A DNA stretch of 8,818 nt from Phycisphaerales bacterium UBA7708 (GTDB lineage: Bacteria > Planctomycetota > Phycisphaerae > Sedimentisphaerales > Anaerohalosphaeraceae), in contig DLFY01000207.1 of the NCBI GenBank assembly GCA_002482415.1, positions 26,230 through 35,047 of the forward strand, given 5' to 3'. The translations under genes and the position numbers were made by a program. A model generated the notes under the pieces. It ran no database searches, was not told where the DNA came from, and worked only from the letters and a program-made list of their open reading frames with translations. Every line of letters begins with the position of its first letter. The first letter of the stretch is position 1. Positions 1 to 6,992 of this stretch are shown here, in pieces.

Positions 1-1035
1 CTTTTGAGTGACAACCGCACGAAAACCCAGTACATCAAAAGTCTGGATGAAGTGAGCAGTGTGCTGGAGTTGAGTTCCTCGGTGCTGCAGAGCATGAGCA
101 GCGAACTGGCCAGTGCAAGAGAATCGCTGACTTCGATCATGTCCGGAACAACCGGCGACCAGCTTCGTCAAACCCTCGCTGCGGATCTGAACAATGCTCT
201 CGAACAGTTGGTTTCATTAGCCAATACCCAGCGGCTGGGGCAAAGCCTGTTTGCCGGCGCCAAAGATTCGGCGGTACCCTATACGGTGGAACGCGACGCC
301 TCCGGCCAGATCACCCGGGTCATCTATCAGGGCAGCAATGAGGAAAAAAAAGTCACGGTGGCCAACGGGGTAGAAATGTCGGCGGTCCTGGTCGGCTCAA
401 CATTGTTTTCCCCGGATGACCGGGACACCCCTGTTTTTTACGGACAAACGGGTATTCAGGTCGGTACCGGCACCAACACCGCCCGGGGAGACATCTATCT
501 CCAGGTGCAGGGCAGCGCCGGCAGCTGGCAGCTATCCATTGACGGCGGGCAAAGCTGGGTCAACGCCGTCGGAACCGAAACAAATCTGCCGGTCGTCAAC
601 GCGCAAACCGGTGAAGTGCTGTATGTGAATACCACAGCCTTGTCGCAGGCCGGCACAGAGCCTGTTCGTATGTCAGGCACCTATGACATTTTCAATAGTC
701 TGGTCAGCGCCCGCGACCTGCTCAAAAATGTGGAGGGCATTCCGGAAGCCCAGTTGAAGGAAATGCTGAATGATGTGATTAATGAAATGCAGGTTGTCGA
801 GCAGAAACTGGCACGGTCTTTTCCGATTGTCGGCGGTCGTGTGCAAACCCTGACCGCACTGAGAGACAGCATTGAAGAGATGAAGCTCAATACCCAGGAA
901 GACGTCAGCCGCATGCAGGACGCCGATATTTCACAGGTTGCCATCGACCTGGCTCGTTATGAAGTGCTGTACCAGATGTCGCTGAAAGTGGCATCCAAAA
1001 TGTTTTCCATGTCATTTCTGGATTTTATGGAATAG
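1..1035 (+). CDS. flgL: Flagellar hook-filament junction protein FlgL (HAP3), 5'-partial
   Basis: FlgL joins the flagellar hook (through FlgK) to the filament; it is a flagellin-like protein exported by the flagellar type III system. The reading frame is open from the first base, and the helical region ending near base 240 corresponds to the conserved flagellin-type N-terminal coiled coil. The true start, probably some 40-60 residues upstream, is therefore outside the window; the TTG at base 4 is not a credible start. A variable beta-rich middle domain follows (roughly bases 250-690; YTVERDASGQ, GSWQLSIDGGQSW). The C-terminal D1/D0 helices are typical: LTALRDSIEEMKL, then DADISQVAIDLARYEVLYQ and a final SFLDFME. 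It ends with TAG 12 bases before the next gene, which suggests cotranscription. A flagellin paralogue is possible, but the D2 insertion and the missing C-terminal flagellin signature favour FlgL. Confidence 0.88.
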   Translation, partial: LLSDNRTKTQYIKSLDEVSSVLELSSSVLQSMSSELASARESLTSIMSGTTGDQLRQTLAADLNNALEQLVSLANTQRLGQSLFAGAKDSAVPYTVERDASGQITRVIYQGSNEEKKVTVANGVEMSAVLVGSTLFSPDDRDTPVFYGQTGIQVGTGTNTARGDIYLQVQGSAGSWQLSIDGGQSWVNAVGTETNLPVVNAQTGEVLYVNTTALSQAGTEPVRMSGTYDIFNSLVSARDLLKNVEGIPEAQLKEMLNDVINEMQVVEQKLARSFPIVGGRVQTLTALRDSIEEMKLNTQEDVSRMQDADISQVAIDLARYEVLYQMSLKVASKMFSMSFLDFME

Positions 1036-1047
1036 CCGGGATAATCA

Positions 1048-2493
1048 ATGAATTCGCCGTCATTGCACAATTCGGACTCTCCCCTGATTCGCCAGGCCGG
1101 CCGGCTTATTGCTGAAGGCCGCACCGACGAAACGCTCCGGATGATTCAGCATTCCATCCAGACGCGTCCCGCTTCCGGAACCGTCTGGCGGGATGCAGGA
1201 GTGCTGCTGTCGACGATGAATCGATACGAAGAAGCCCTGCAGCATTTCCAGAGGGCACGGCAGTTTCCGGATTGCCCCCGGCAGATTCCGCTGGATATGG
1301 CTCGCACCTGGCTGGTTTCAGGTCATCCTGAATGTGCGGTACAGATGCTGGAACCGCTGGCCTCCGAAGGCCTCCTGGAAGAATCCCTGGTCGAACAGAT
1401 CGTTTCGGGATTTGCTCAACAGCAGGACTGGGCTTCGTCGATGGAGACGCTGAACCGGGCCTCAAAGCGTTTGCCCGACAGCGAGGTGTTAGCCAAATTA
1501 CAGGACCAGGTTCGCCGTCGCCGGGCTAAAATCGCGTTTTTTTGCGGCGCCGATGGCGACACCTTCCTCAGGGATATTCTGGACTATGCCCGAAAACGCT
1601 ACCAGGTGCGTGTCTTTGACGGCACCGATACCAAGCAGATGTTCGAATTGATGCAGTGGAGCGATATGTCATGGTTTGAATGGTGTACCAATCTGGCTCA
1701 ACTGGGATCTGCGATGCCCAAAGTATGCCGGAATATCATCCGTCTGCACCGCTATGAAGCTTATATGCCGATGCCCCGGCAGATTCGGTGGGAGAATGTG
1801 GATTTGTTAATCACGGTGGGCAATAGTTTTGTCATCAAAGCCCTGCAGAAATGGGTGCCCGATATTCAGCAGCATGTGGCCATTGCGACCATCCCCAATG
1901 GGGTTAGTCTGGATAAAGTCACCTTTGCACCTCGCCGCCCGGGAAAAAATATCGCATTTGTTGCATCCCTGCGGATGGTCAAAAATCCGATGCTCCTGCT
2001 GCAATGCATGGCTCGTCTGTGTCACATGGACCCGGCGTACAGGCTGTTTATCGCCGGCGACAAATCAGACCTGCTGATGGAACATTATGTCGATTATCAG
2101 ATCGACCAGCTTGGCTTGCGAGACCGAATCATCTTTGACGGCTGGCAAAACGATATCCGTTCCTGGCTGGCCGACAAGCACTATCTGGCGGTAACCAGCT
2201 GCATCGAAAGCCAGGGGATGGGCTGTCTGGAAGCGATGGCCTGCGGGATTCGCCCGGTTATTCACAATTTCCCCGGCTCCCGCGAAATCTATGGCGAACG
2301 CTATCTGTTTAATACCCCGGAAGAATTTTGCCGGCACATTATGTCTGAGGACTATAATTCGCTGGAATATCGGGAGTTTGTGGAGCGGCGATATCCGCTC
2401 ACACGACAACTGGCCCAAATTAACGAAGTTTTTGCCTCCTTTGAATCCAATCCATTCCGGTCTCCCCAATCAACCGTCATTTCTGAAAATTGA
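1048..2493 (+). CDS. TPR-containing GT-B glycosyltransferase (GT4-like), probably flagellar
   Basis: This 481-residue protein has about 150 N-terminal residues of TPR-like helical pairs (for example MNRYEEALQHFQRARQF), then a GT-B fold starting with a beta strand at residue 161 (KIAFFCG). Motifs expected for a retaining GT4-type enzyme are present: a candidate acceptor-side His234 (LHRYEAY), PNGV at 283-286, the phosphate-binding Arg309 and Lys312 (LRMVKNP), and an EX7E pair, Glu387 and Glu395, just before AMACG. It is therefore probably active, moving a sugar from a nucleotide donor to an acceptor; donor and acceptor cannot be read from the sequence. No signal peptide or membrane segment is seen, so it should be cytoplasmic. 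It follows flgL by 12 bases; only a weak GGGA precedes the ATG. The next gene is a collinear paralogue with a ruined active site. A flagellin or FlgL glycosylation role is inferred from context and from the analogy with TPR-linked O-GlcNAc transferases. Confidence 0.82.
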   Translation: MNSPSLHNSDSPLIRQAGRLIAEGRTDETLRMIQHSIQTRPASGTVWRDAGVLLSTMNRYEEALQHFQRARQFPDCPRQIPLDMARTWLVSGHPECAVQMLEPLASEGLLEESLVEQIVSGFAQQQDWASSMETLNRASKRLPDSEVLAKLQDQVRRRRAKIAFFCGADGDTFLRDILDYARKRYQVRVFDGTDTKQMFELMQWSDMSWFEWCTNLAQLGSAMPKVCRNIIRLHRYEAYMPMPRQIRWENVDLLITVGNSFVIKALQKWVPDIQQHVAIATIPNGVSLDKVTFAPRRPGKNIAFVASLRMVKNPMLLLQCMARLCHMDPAYRLFIAGDKSDLLMEHYVDYQIDQLGLRDRIIFDGWQNDIRSWLADKHYLAVTSCIESQGMGCLEAMACGIRPVIHNFPGSREIYGERYLFNTPEEFCRHIMSEDYNSLEYREFVERRYPLTRQLAQINEVFASFESNPFRSPQSTVISEN

Positions 2494-2666
2494 GACGGAT
2501 TGTGTCGGTGTATTTCTTCGGAAAACCGTCCCCGATTTTCCTGGCGGCAGAGGATCTATCAGCAGCCAGTCTTCCAGAAAAAATTTCCTGTTTGATATTT
2601 ATACAAACGGCTCGTTGCGGGCCTGAAAAGCCTGTTAAATGCCTCAAAAACACGGTTATTTGCTTT

Positions 2667-2682
2667 CGGCACGTTATTTGCA
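2667..2682 (+). promoter_or_regulatory. Sigma-54 (RpoN) promoter for the gene starting at 2741
   Basis: The sequence CGGCACGTTATTTGCA matches the -24/-12 consensus TGGCACG-N4-TTGCW at every defined base but the first. GG is at 2668-2669 and GC at 2680-2681 with exactly ten bases between them, the obligatory spacing. Transcription would begin near 2692-2693, giving a leader of about 48 bases. That leader holds a good ribosome binding site, GGAG at 2730-2733, seven bases before the ATG at 2741. It lies in the only sizeable gap (247 bases) between genes 2 and 3. Sigma-54 control of hook- and filament-stage flagellar genes is well established in several phyla. No clear enhancer-binding-protein site was recognised upstream. 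Confidence 0.75.
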
Positions 2683-2740
2683 CTGTATTTTTGCGACATA
2701 GTCTGTCATTGGTAAACTGGACTGAAAATGGAGATAAATT

Positions 2741-4495
2741 ATGAGTCAAACTAAATCGCCGATGTATCAGCAAGCGTTGTCGTTGGCTGAAGCGGGACAG
2801 CATGAACAGGCATTACGACTGATTCGGTCGTATCTGCAAACCAATCCCAATGACCCGGAAGCGCTGAACGACGCGGGAACGATTCTGTTCTGTATGAATC
2901 GCGGCCAGGAGGCGATTGAGGTGCTGGAAAAGGCTCGTGCTTGTGCCGAAGGAGATATTCTGAGTCAGGTTCTGTGGAATCTGTGCGAGACCTATCTTCA
3001 GGAAGGGCATCCGGCCGAGGCGGCAGCTCTGTTTGACACCATGGAACAGCATGGCGTCCTGAATGTGGATGTGCTTAATCGGGCGGCGAATGTTTTTTTG
3101 AGTCGTGAAGCACTGGGCGGAGCGATGGAATGTCTTTTGCGTTCGCTGCGTCAGGCTCCCGAACAGGAAATCCTGCACCCGATGTTTGAGATTATTCGGT
3201 CCAAGCGTCCAGTGGTCGCTGTGACGGCCGATATCGACAGCCCGGCTGCCCGTCAGATTTATGAGCATCTGAATCTTCGCTTCCGAACCCAGTTGGCTGT
3301 AACAGACCCGAGACAATTGGCACAGACCCATGCGACTCTGTTTGTTGTCGTTGGTGCAGGTCAGATGCTGCGGCAGCTTTCCATGAACAAGCCCGCAGGA
3401 CGGACAATCGCCATTTTGTCGGCCCAGGATGTCTACAACCCGATTCTCAAATCAATTTGCTGGAACACCATCGATCAGGTGCTGGTATGTGGAACCACCG
3501 AACAGGCCGACATGCTGACCGAGCAGATACCTGATATCCACAAAAAGACTCACGTTCAGATGACCGATGAGCCGCTGGATATTCAGGATTGGACCTTCAC
3601 CCAGCGCAGCCGGGGTAAACGCATTGCTGCGGCAGGGCCGTTTAATGCCTGCAACAACCCGATGTTCCTGATTCAGTGTATGCAGAAACTGAATTATCTC
3701 GACCGGGATTATCGTCTGTACCTGGCCGGGGAATTTCAGGATAAAGCCATTGAACGCTATTGCCGCAATGCCGTCTCACGGATGAATCTGGAAGGCGTGG
3801 TCTTCTTTGATGGTCCTGTGTCCAACCTGCAAAGCTGGCTGCGTGATAAGCACTATTTTGCCCATGGCTCCATCAGTCCGGCCGGGATGCATCATGCCTG
3901 GGCGGCTATGGCCTGCGGTGTCAAGCCGGTGGTGCATGGCTTTGCCGGCGCTGAGGACTGGATGGATTCGCGGTATGTGTTTATGATTGCCGAGGAATTC
4001 TGTGCGGTGATTCAAAACGGCGAGTATCAGTCCGGCCAGTATCGTCAATGGATTGAAGCCCGTTATTCGCAGGGCAATTTCTTTAAAACCCTGAATACAA
4101 CCTTATCCAAATTGGAGCGTCAGATTCAACTGTCCCGCGCGACGAGCCATCCGGCGGAATCAAGTCATACTCCTGCTGCTGCCGCTTGCGTGATGCCTGC
4201 TGCCCCGGTGACTCCGCGGCCTTATACACAGGCCCCTGCGATGCCGATGCAGCCGCCGGTAATGCCGGCTCAGCCGCAGCAGACCTGGACTCCGCCGGCG
4301 GCCCCTGTAATGCCCGCTGTGCCGCAGTCGCTGGTGCCCGAAAAGCCCGAAACGCCGCAGGCGGATCGCCGCAGCATCAGTGAAATCGCCGAAAATGCCC
4401 TCAAAGCCTCGCAGCGGCTGCGGGATATGCTCAACGAGGCGCATCAGCAGTCCAACGCTTCGCAGGAGAATTTCTCTGTCCCTTTTGTCCGATAG
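2741..4495 (+). CDS. TPR-containing pseudo-glycosyltransferase (GT4-like, catalytic residues lost)
   Basis: This 584-residue protein is collinear with the gene just upstream: TPR-like helices at about 8-150, then a GT-B-like region to about residue 455. Shared blocks include NPMFLIQCM, DYRLYLAGE, WLRDKHYFA, AMACGVKPVVHGF and the EEFC segment. The active-site positions of the upstream enzyme are all changed: His234 corresponds to Ser227, Arg309 to Asn302, Lys312 to Asn305, and the EX7E glutamates 387 and 395 to Pro380 and Ala388; the PNGV loop is absent. It is thus very likely not a catalyst, but a partner, chaperone or acceptor-binding subunit. Unlike its paralogue it has a Pro/Ala/Met-rich linker (about 466-542) and a helical tail (545-584). 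A sigma-54 promoter and a good GGAG site precede the ATG. The last codons carry a possible -1 frameshift site leading into the next reading frame. Confidence 0.85.
   Translation: MSQTKSPMYQQALSLAEAGQHEQALRLIRSYLQTNPNDPEALNDAGTILFCMNRGQEAIEVLEKARACAEGDILSQVLWNLCETYLQEGHPAEAAALFDTMEQHGVLNVDVLNRAANVFLSREALGGAMECLLRSLRQAPEQEILHPMFEIIRSKRPVVAVTADIDSPAARQIYEHLNLRFRTQLAVTDPRQLAQTHATLFVVVGAGQMLRQLSMNKPAGRTIAILSAQDVYNPILKSICWNTIDQVLVCGTTEQADMLTEQIPDIHKKTHVQMTDEPLDIQDWTFTQRSRGKRIAAAGPFNACNNPMFLIQCMQKLNYLDRDYRLYLAGEFQDKAIERYCRNAVSRMNLEGVVFFDGPVSNLQSWLRDKHYFAHGSISPAGMHHAWAAMACGVKPVVHGFAGAEDWMDSRYVFMIAEEFCAVIQNGEYQSGQYRQWIEARYSQGNFFKTLNTTLSKLERQIQLSRATSHPAESSHTPAAAACVMPAAPVTPRPYTQAPAMPMQPPVMPAQPQQTWTPPAAPVMPAVPQSLVPEKPETPQADRRSISEIAENALKASQRLRDMLNEAHQQSNASQENFSVPFVR
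4190..4327 (+). repeat. Imperfect in-frame repeats coding for VMPAxP in a Pro/Ala-rich linker
   Basis: Three copies of a short coding unit, Val-Met-Pro-Ala-x-Pro, start at 4190, 4259 and 4307. The last two share the DNA pattern GTAATGCC-GCT-CCGCAG with small changes. Between them lie related Pro/Met stretches (PAMPMQPP). The unit encodes a flexible, probably disordered linker between the pseudo-GT domain and the C-terminal helix. The unit spacing is irregular (69 and 48 bases), so this is a low-complexity protein region, not a regular tandem array. Confidence 0.6.
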
Positions 4496-4533
4496 ACTCG
4501 ACAACGGAGTCCGCTGACCCAACCCCAGCGGAT
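4464..4533 (+). other. Candidate programmed -1 ribosomal frameshift signal
   Basis: Three elements are in the order and spacing known from bacterial -1 frameshift sites such as dnaX. AGGAG (4464-4468) lies 11 bases before the heptamer CCCTTTT (4480-4486). Gene-frame codons CCT and TTT give the canonical X XXY YYZ arrangement. Eight bases later a 5-bp stem can form (GACTC 4495-4499 with GAGTC 4507-4511). It abuts a 7-bp stem, TCCGCTG (4510-4516) with CAGCGGA (4526-4532), extendable by a G-U pair; the two stems compete for bases 4510-4511. The normal frame stops at TAG 4493-4495. After a -1 shift the frame is open without interruption to 5316. The alternatives are chance, an ordinary gene boundary, or an indel in the sequence. 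Confidence 0.45.
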
Positions 4534-4569
4534 GGCCGGCCGTCTGCCCGTGAAGAAATCAACGGTCCG

Positions 4570-5316
4570 GTGCTTGTCGTGGTTGAGGGCGATATTACAG
4601 AAGCCGTGTGTGCAGAGCCGGTCCTGCGGGCGATTGCGCAAAAATACGGCCCGCTGTGCCGACTGACCGTCTGTCATGAACATGCGGATTTATATACCGG
4701 TCATCCGGCCATCGCCTCCGTCGCGTATGATGAACTTGAAATCACAGCAGGGCAATACCATAAAATCATCCGCCTCGAAAGTCCCCCCGGCCCAATGAGT
4801 ATCCGCAAGCGGGTCTCCGCGTTAGCTCAGCAAATTGGTGTCAATGTGCCTGACGACCAGCCGCGGATTAACTTGACAGGCTTCGATACACTTCGTACCC
4901 AGCGTTTCGGAATCGGCTCCATTCAGCGGCCGCGTTTGGCACTGGGCTTGGAACCGATGCTGACCGAGGAACGCCTTGGACAATGGAATCGGATTTGTCA
5001 GGCCATCGATCAGCAGCTTCACGGAGGCTTTGTCCTCCTGGCCGAACGCCGGACTGAATGCAGCACAGGCAAGAATCTGACCGGAAAACTGATGGCCCGG
5101 GAAGCGGCCTCCGTATTAAGCCAGTGCGACATGCTGATAACGACCGAAAAAGGTTATGCCGCCATGGCCGTGGCGGCGCATATCCCCGTGATTCTCATTG
5201 ATGAGTGCAATCTGAATGACTCCGACAGCGAATTTGCAGGGATCGTCACCGCAGCCGAATTATCACCCGAGGTCATCCTGTCTGTAATGATGTCGATGGA
5301 TTTTAAATTGAAATGA
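4570..5316 (+). CDS. Degenerate GT9 (heptosyltransferase-like) domain protein
   Basis: The 248 residues from GTG 4570 resemble a short GT9/ADP-heptose:LPS heptosyltransferase fold (usually about 320-350 residues). The N-terminal LVVVEGDITEAVCAEPVLRAI matches the GT9 opening strand and GD loop. CRLTVCHEHADLYTGHP matches the second strand region. NLTGKLMAREAASVLSQCDM followed by a strand matches the C-terminal nucleotide-binding half. The usual DSGxxHxAAA loop reads EKGYAAMAVAA (from Glu193), without Asp-Ser or His, so activity is doubtful. The start is uncertain: the frame is open back to 4384 with no ATG, GTG or TTG before 4570, and GTG 4570 has only a weak AAGAAA upstream. An ATA at 4492 overlaps the previous stop. 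Entry by frameshifting from the upstream gene would solve this. It ends in an ATGA overlap with the next gene, implying coupled translation. The GT9 assignment rests on motif resemblance only. Confidence 0.6.
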   Translation: MLVVVEGDITEAVCAEPVLRAIAQKYGPLCRLTVCHEHADLYTGHPAIASVAYDELEITAGQYHKIIRLESPPGPMSIRKRVSALAQQIGVNVPDDQPRINLTGFDTLRTQRFGIGSIQRPRLALGLEPMLTEERLGQWNRICQAIDQQLHGGFVLLAERRTECSTGKNLTGKLMAREAASVLSQCDMLITTEKGYAAMAVAAHIPVILIDECNLNDSDSEFAGIVTAAELSPEVILSVMMSMDFKLK

Positions 5317-6992
5317 CCGCCGATAAAAAGACATTCCAGCGTCCGAGAGTTCCCGGCCGCGGCCCCCTGGTGACGGTGCTGATCAGCACCTACAACCGGC
5401 CTGCGTACCTGGCCGAGGCGCTGGACAGTATCTTTCGGCAGACCTGGCCCAATTTTGAAATCATCCTGACCCGCGATGGCGGATTGCCCGTTCGCGATGT
5501 GGTCAGTCAATTCAATGACCCCCGGCTGACATTTATCGACCGCGACCAGAACCGCGGTCTGCCGTATTCGTTCAACGAAGCGCTGGCCCAGGCCAAAGGG
5601 GACTATGTCTGCTACCTGGGTGATGATGATAAGTTTTTCCCGCATCACATTGAAACTCTGCTGCGAGCCATTTCGCAGAATCCCGATTACGGCGTGGTCT
5701 ATGGCGATTTATACAAGGCCCATTGCCGTGTCCTGCCGGATGGACGCAGACGGGTGCTGGCCAAAAATGTGGAAATCAGCCGCGATTTTGATCGTATGCT
5801 GATGTTCCAGTTCAACCACGCCCTGCACGTCAGTCTGATGCATCGGCGCGACCTGCTGGACAAGGCCGGGCGGTATAATGAATCGCTCAATGTCCTCATC
5901 GACTGGGATTTAACCCGCCGCTTATGCTTTTTTACGGATTTTCTCCACGTGCCGATTGTGACAGGGGAGTATTATGCCCCCGTCGGTGATTGCGACCGGA
6001 TTTCCGTCCAGCGGCGGAAAAATGTCAACGATTATATCCGCAACCTGCTGACCATCCGCACCACCCGGCCGCCCAAACCCTGGCCCTGTGTGGAAGATTC
6101 AGCCATCGTCGTGCTGGCGTCCCGTCTGGATGGGGCACTGGAACAGATGCTGCGCGATATCTGGTCGCACAGTTTCTATCCCTATCGACTGTTTGTCCCC
6201 CTCACGGCCCAGGAGTGCCGGCAATTCCAGTCCTGCGTTCCCAATCTTGTGCCGGTGGAAGTCCGCCCGGAAGATTCGCTCGCGATACGCCTCAATAAAA
6301 TGCTCCAGCAGGTGGATGCGGAATGGACCGTCTTTCTGCCGGCAGGTATTCCCATACCGCCGGAGGAACCCATGTATATCGAACGCTCCCTGTATCCGCT
6401 GCTGTGCGGACATCAGACTCATCTGGCCTGCCAGCTCGTCGAATCCGACGACACGCATTTTGGCGCGGCAATCTATACCGATACCTTACGCAAAGCCATC
6501 GCACGCCATCCGGCCCTCGACCCGCAGCAGGCCCTCATGGCCGCGGGAATTCCGATTCGCAAGCCCGAATTCAAGGAATATCCCTTCCAGTTTGACAACC
6601 TGCTCAGCGGCGCGGATATGTGCCAACTGGACGGCCAGTGGACCCGTGCCGCCCGTGTGTATGATTATATGGCCGAGCATCATGGCAACGCCATCTGGAT
6701 GCGAACTCGTCAGGCCAACGCACTGCTTCAGGCAGGCCACTATGCCCACGCCGCCCGCATCATTGCTGAAGTCAACCGGATTCGGCCTACGGTTGCGTCC
6801 CTGATGATTCAGGCCCGCGCCGAAAAGAAAAATAACCGTCCTCAAATTGCCGCCGGCCTGTATCATCAGGCAGCGGGCATTCTGGATGGACAATCAACAG
6901 GATACCTGCCCGCCGCGGCCGATATCCTGATACCTAAAACTCAATCAAATACCGCTTCTGTGCAACCTGTGGAGACTTGTGTATGGACTTGA
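5313..6992 (+). CDS. GT2 glycosyltransferase with second degenerate GT2-like module and helical-repeat tail
   Basis: This 559-residue protein opens with a canonical GT-A/GT2 domain (about 19-235). It has the opening strand LVTVLISTYNRP, the segment DQNRGLPYSFNEALAQAKGDY, and the metal/donor motif GDDD with Asp104-Asp106; DWDL lies near residue 200. It should transfer a sugar from a nucleotide donor in the cytoplasm. A second stretch (about 262-400) starts with another GT-A-like strand (SAIVVLASRL). At the DXD place it has AEWTVFLPAGI (337-346), without acidic residues, so it looks like a decayed GT2 copy. Residues about 427-525 form TPR-like helical pairs (GQWTRAARVYDYMAEHHG, AGHYAHAARIIAEV). 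The ATG overlaps the preceding stop (ATGA), and no strong ribosome site is seen, so translation is probably coupled. Its 3' end overlaps the next gene by 10 bases. No membrane segments are visible. Confidence 0.85.
   Translation: MTADKKTFQRPRVPGRGPLVTVLISTYNRPAYLAEALDSIFRQTWPNFEIILTRDGGLPVRDVVSQFNDPRLTFIDRDQNRGLPYSFNEALAQAKGDYVCYLGDDDKFFPHHIETLLRAISQNPDYGVVYGDLYKAHCRVLPDGRRRVLAKNVEISRDFDRMLMFQFNHALHVSLMHRRDLLDKAGRYNESLNVLIDWDLTRRLCFFTDFLHVPIVTGEYYAPVGDCDRISVQRRKNVNDYIRNLLTIRTTRPPKPWPCVEDSAIVVLASRLDGALEQMLRDIWSHSFYPYRLFVPLTAQECRQFQSCVPNLVPVEVRPEDSLAIRLNKMLQQVDAEWTVFLPAGIPIPPEEPMYIERSLYPLLCGHQTHLACQLVESDDTHFGAAIYTDTLRKAIARHPALDPQQALMAAGIPIRKPEFKEYPFQFDNLLSGADMCQLDGQWTRAARVYDYMAEHHGNAIWMRTRQANALLQAGHYAHAARIIAEVNRIRPTVASLMIQARAEKKNNRPQIAAGLYHQAAGILDGQSTGYLPAAADILIPKTQSNTASVQPVETCVWT
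6971..6974 (+). promoter_or_regulatory. Ribosome binding site fixing the start of the TPR gene at 6983
   Basis: GGAG stands eight bases before the ATG at 6983. The in-frame GTG at 6977 would be only two bases away, so the ATG is the better start. The site lies inside the coding end of the preceding glycosyltransferase gene. Confidence 0.7.

Noticed and set aside
4..6. TTG as the start of the flgL gene
   Set aside because: The frame is open to the window edge and the N-terminal D0 region of FlgL is missing, so the gene begins upstream.
2494..2666. Terminator or small gene between the two TPR-GT genes
   Set aside because: Only a direct repeat (GCCTGAAAAGCCTG) and very short palindromes were found; no stem with a T tract, and no open frame with a ribosome site and coding character.
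5154..5648. Long open frame on the - strand (also 6941-7432 and 4160-4522)
   Set aside because: They lie opposite well-supported genes, have no recognisable domains and no ribosome sites; they reflect codon bias of the + strand genes.
6977..6982. GTG at 6977 as the start of the TPR gene
   Set aside because: The GGAG site would be only two bases away; ATG 6983 is at eight bases.
6930..6992. Second frameshift site joining the GT2 gene to the TPR gene, which is also in the -1 frame
   Set aside because: No slippery heptamer in the right phase is present, and the TPR gene has its own well-placed ribosome site and ATG.
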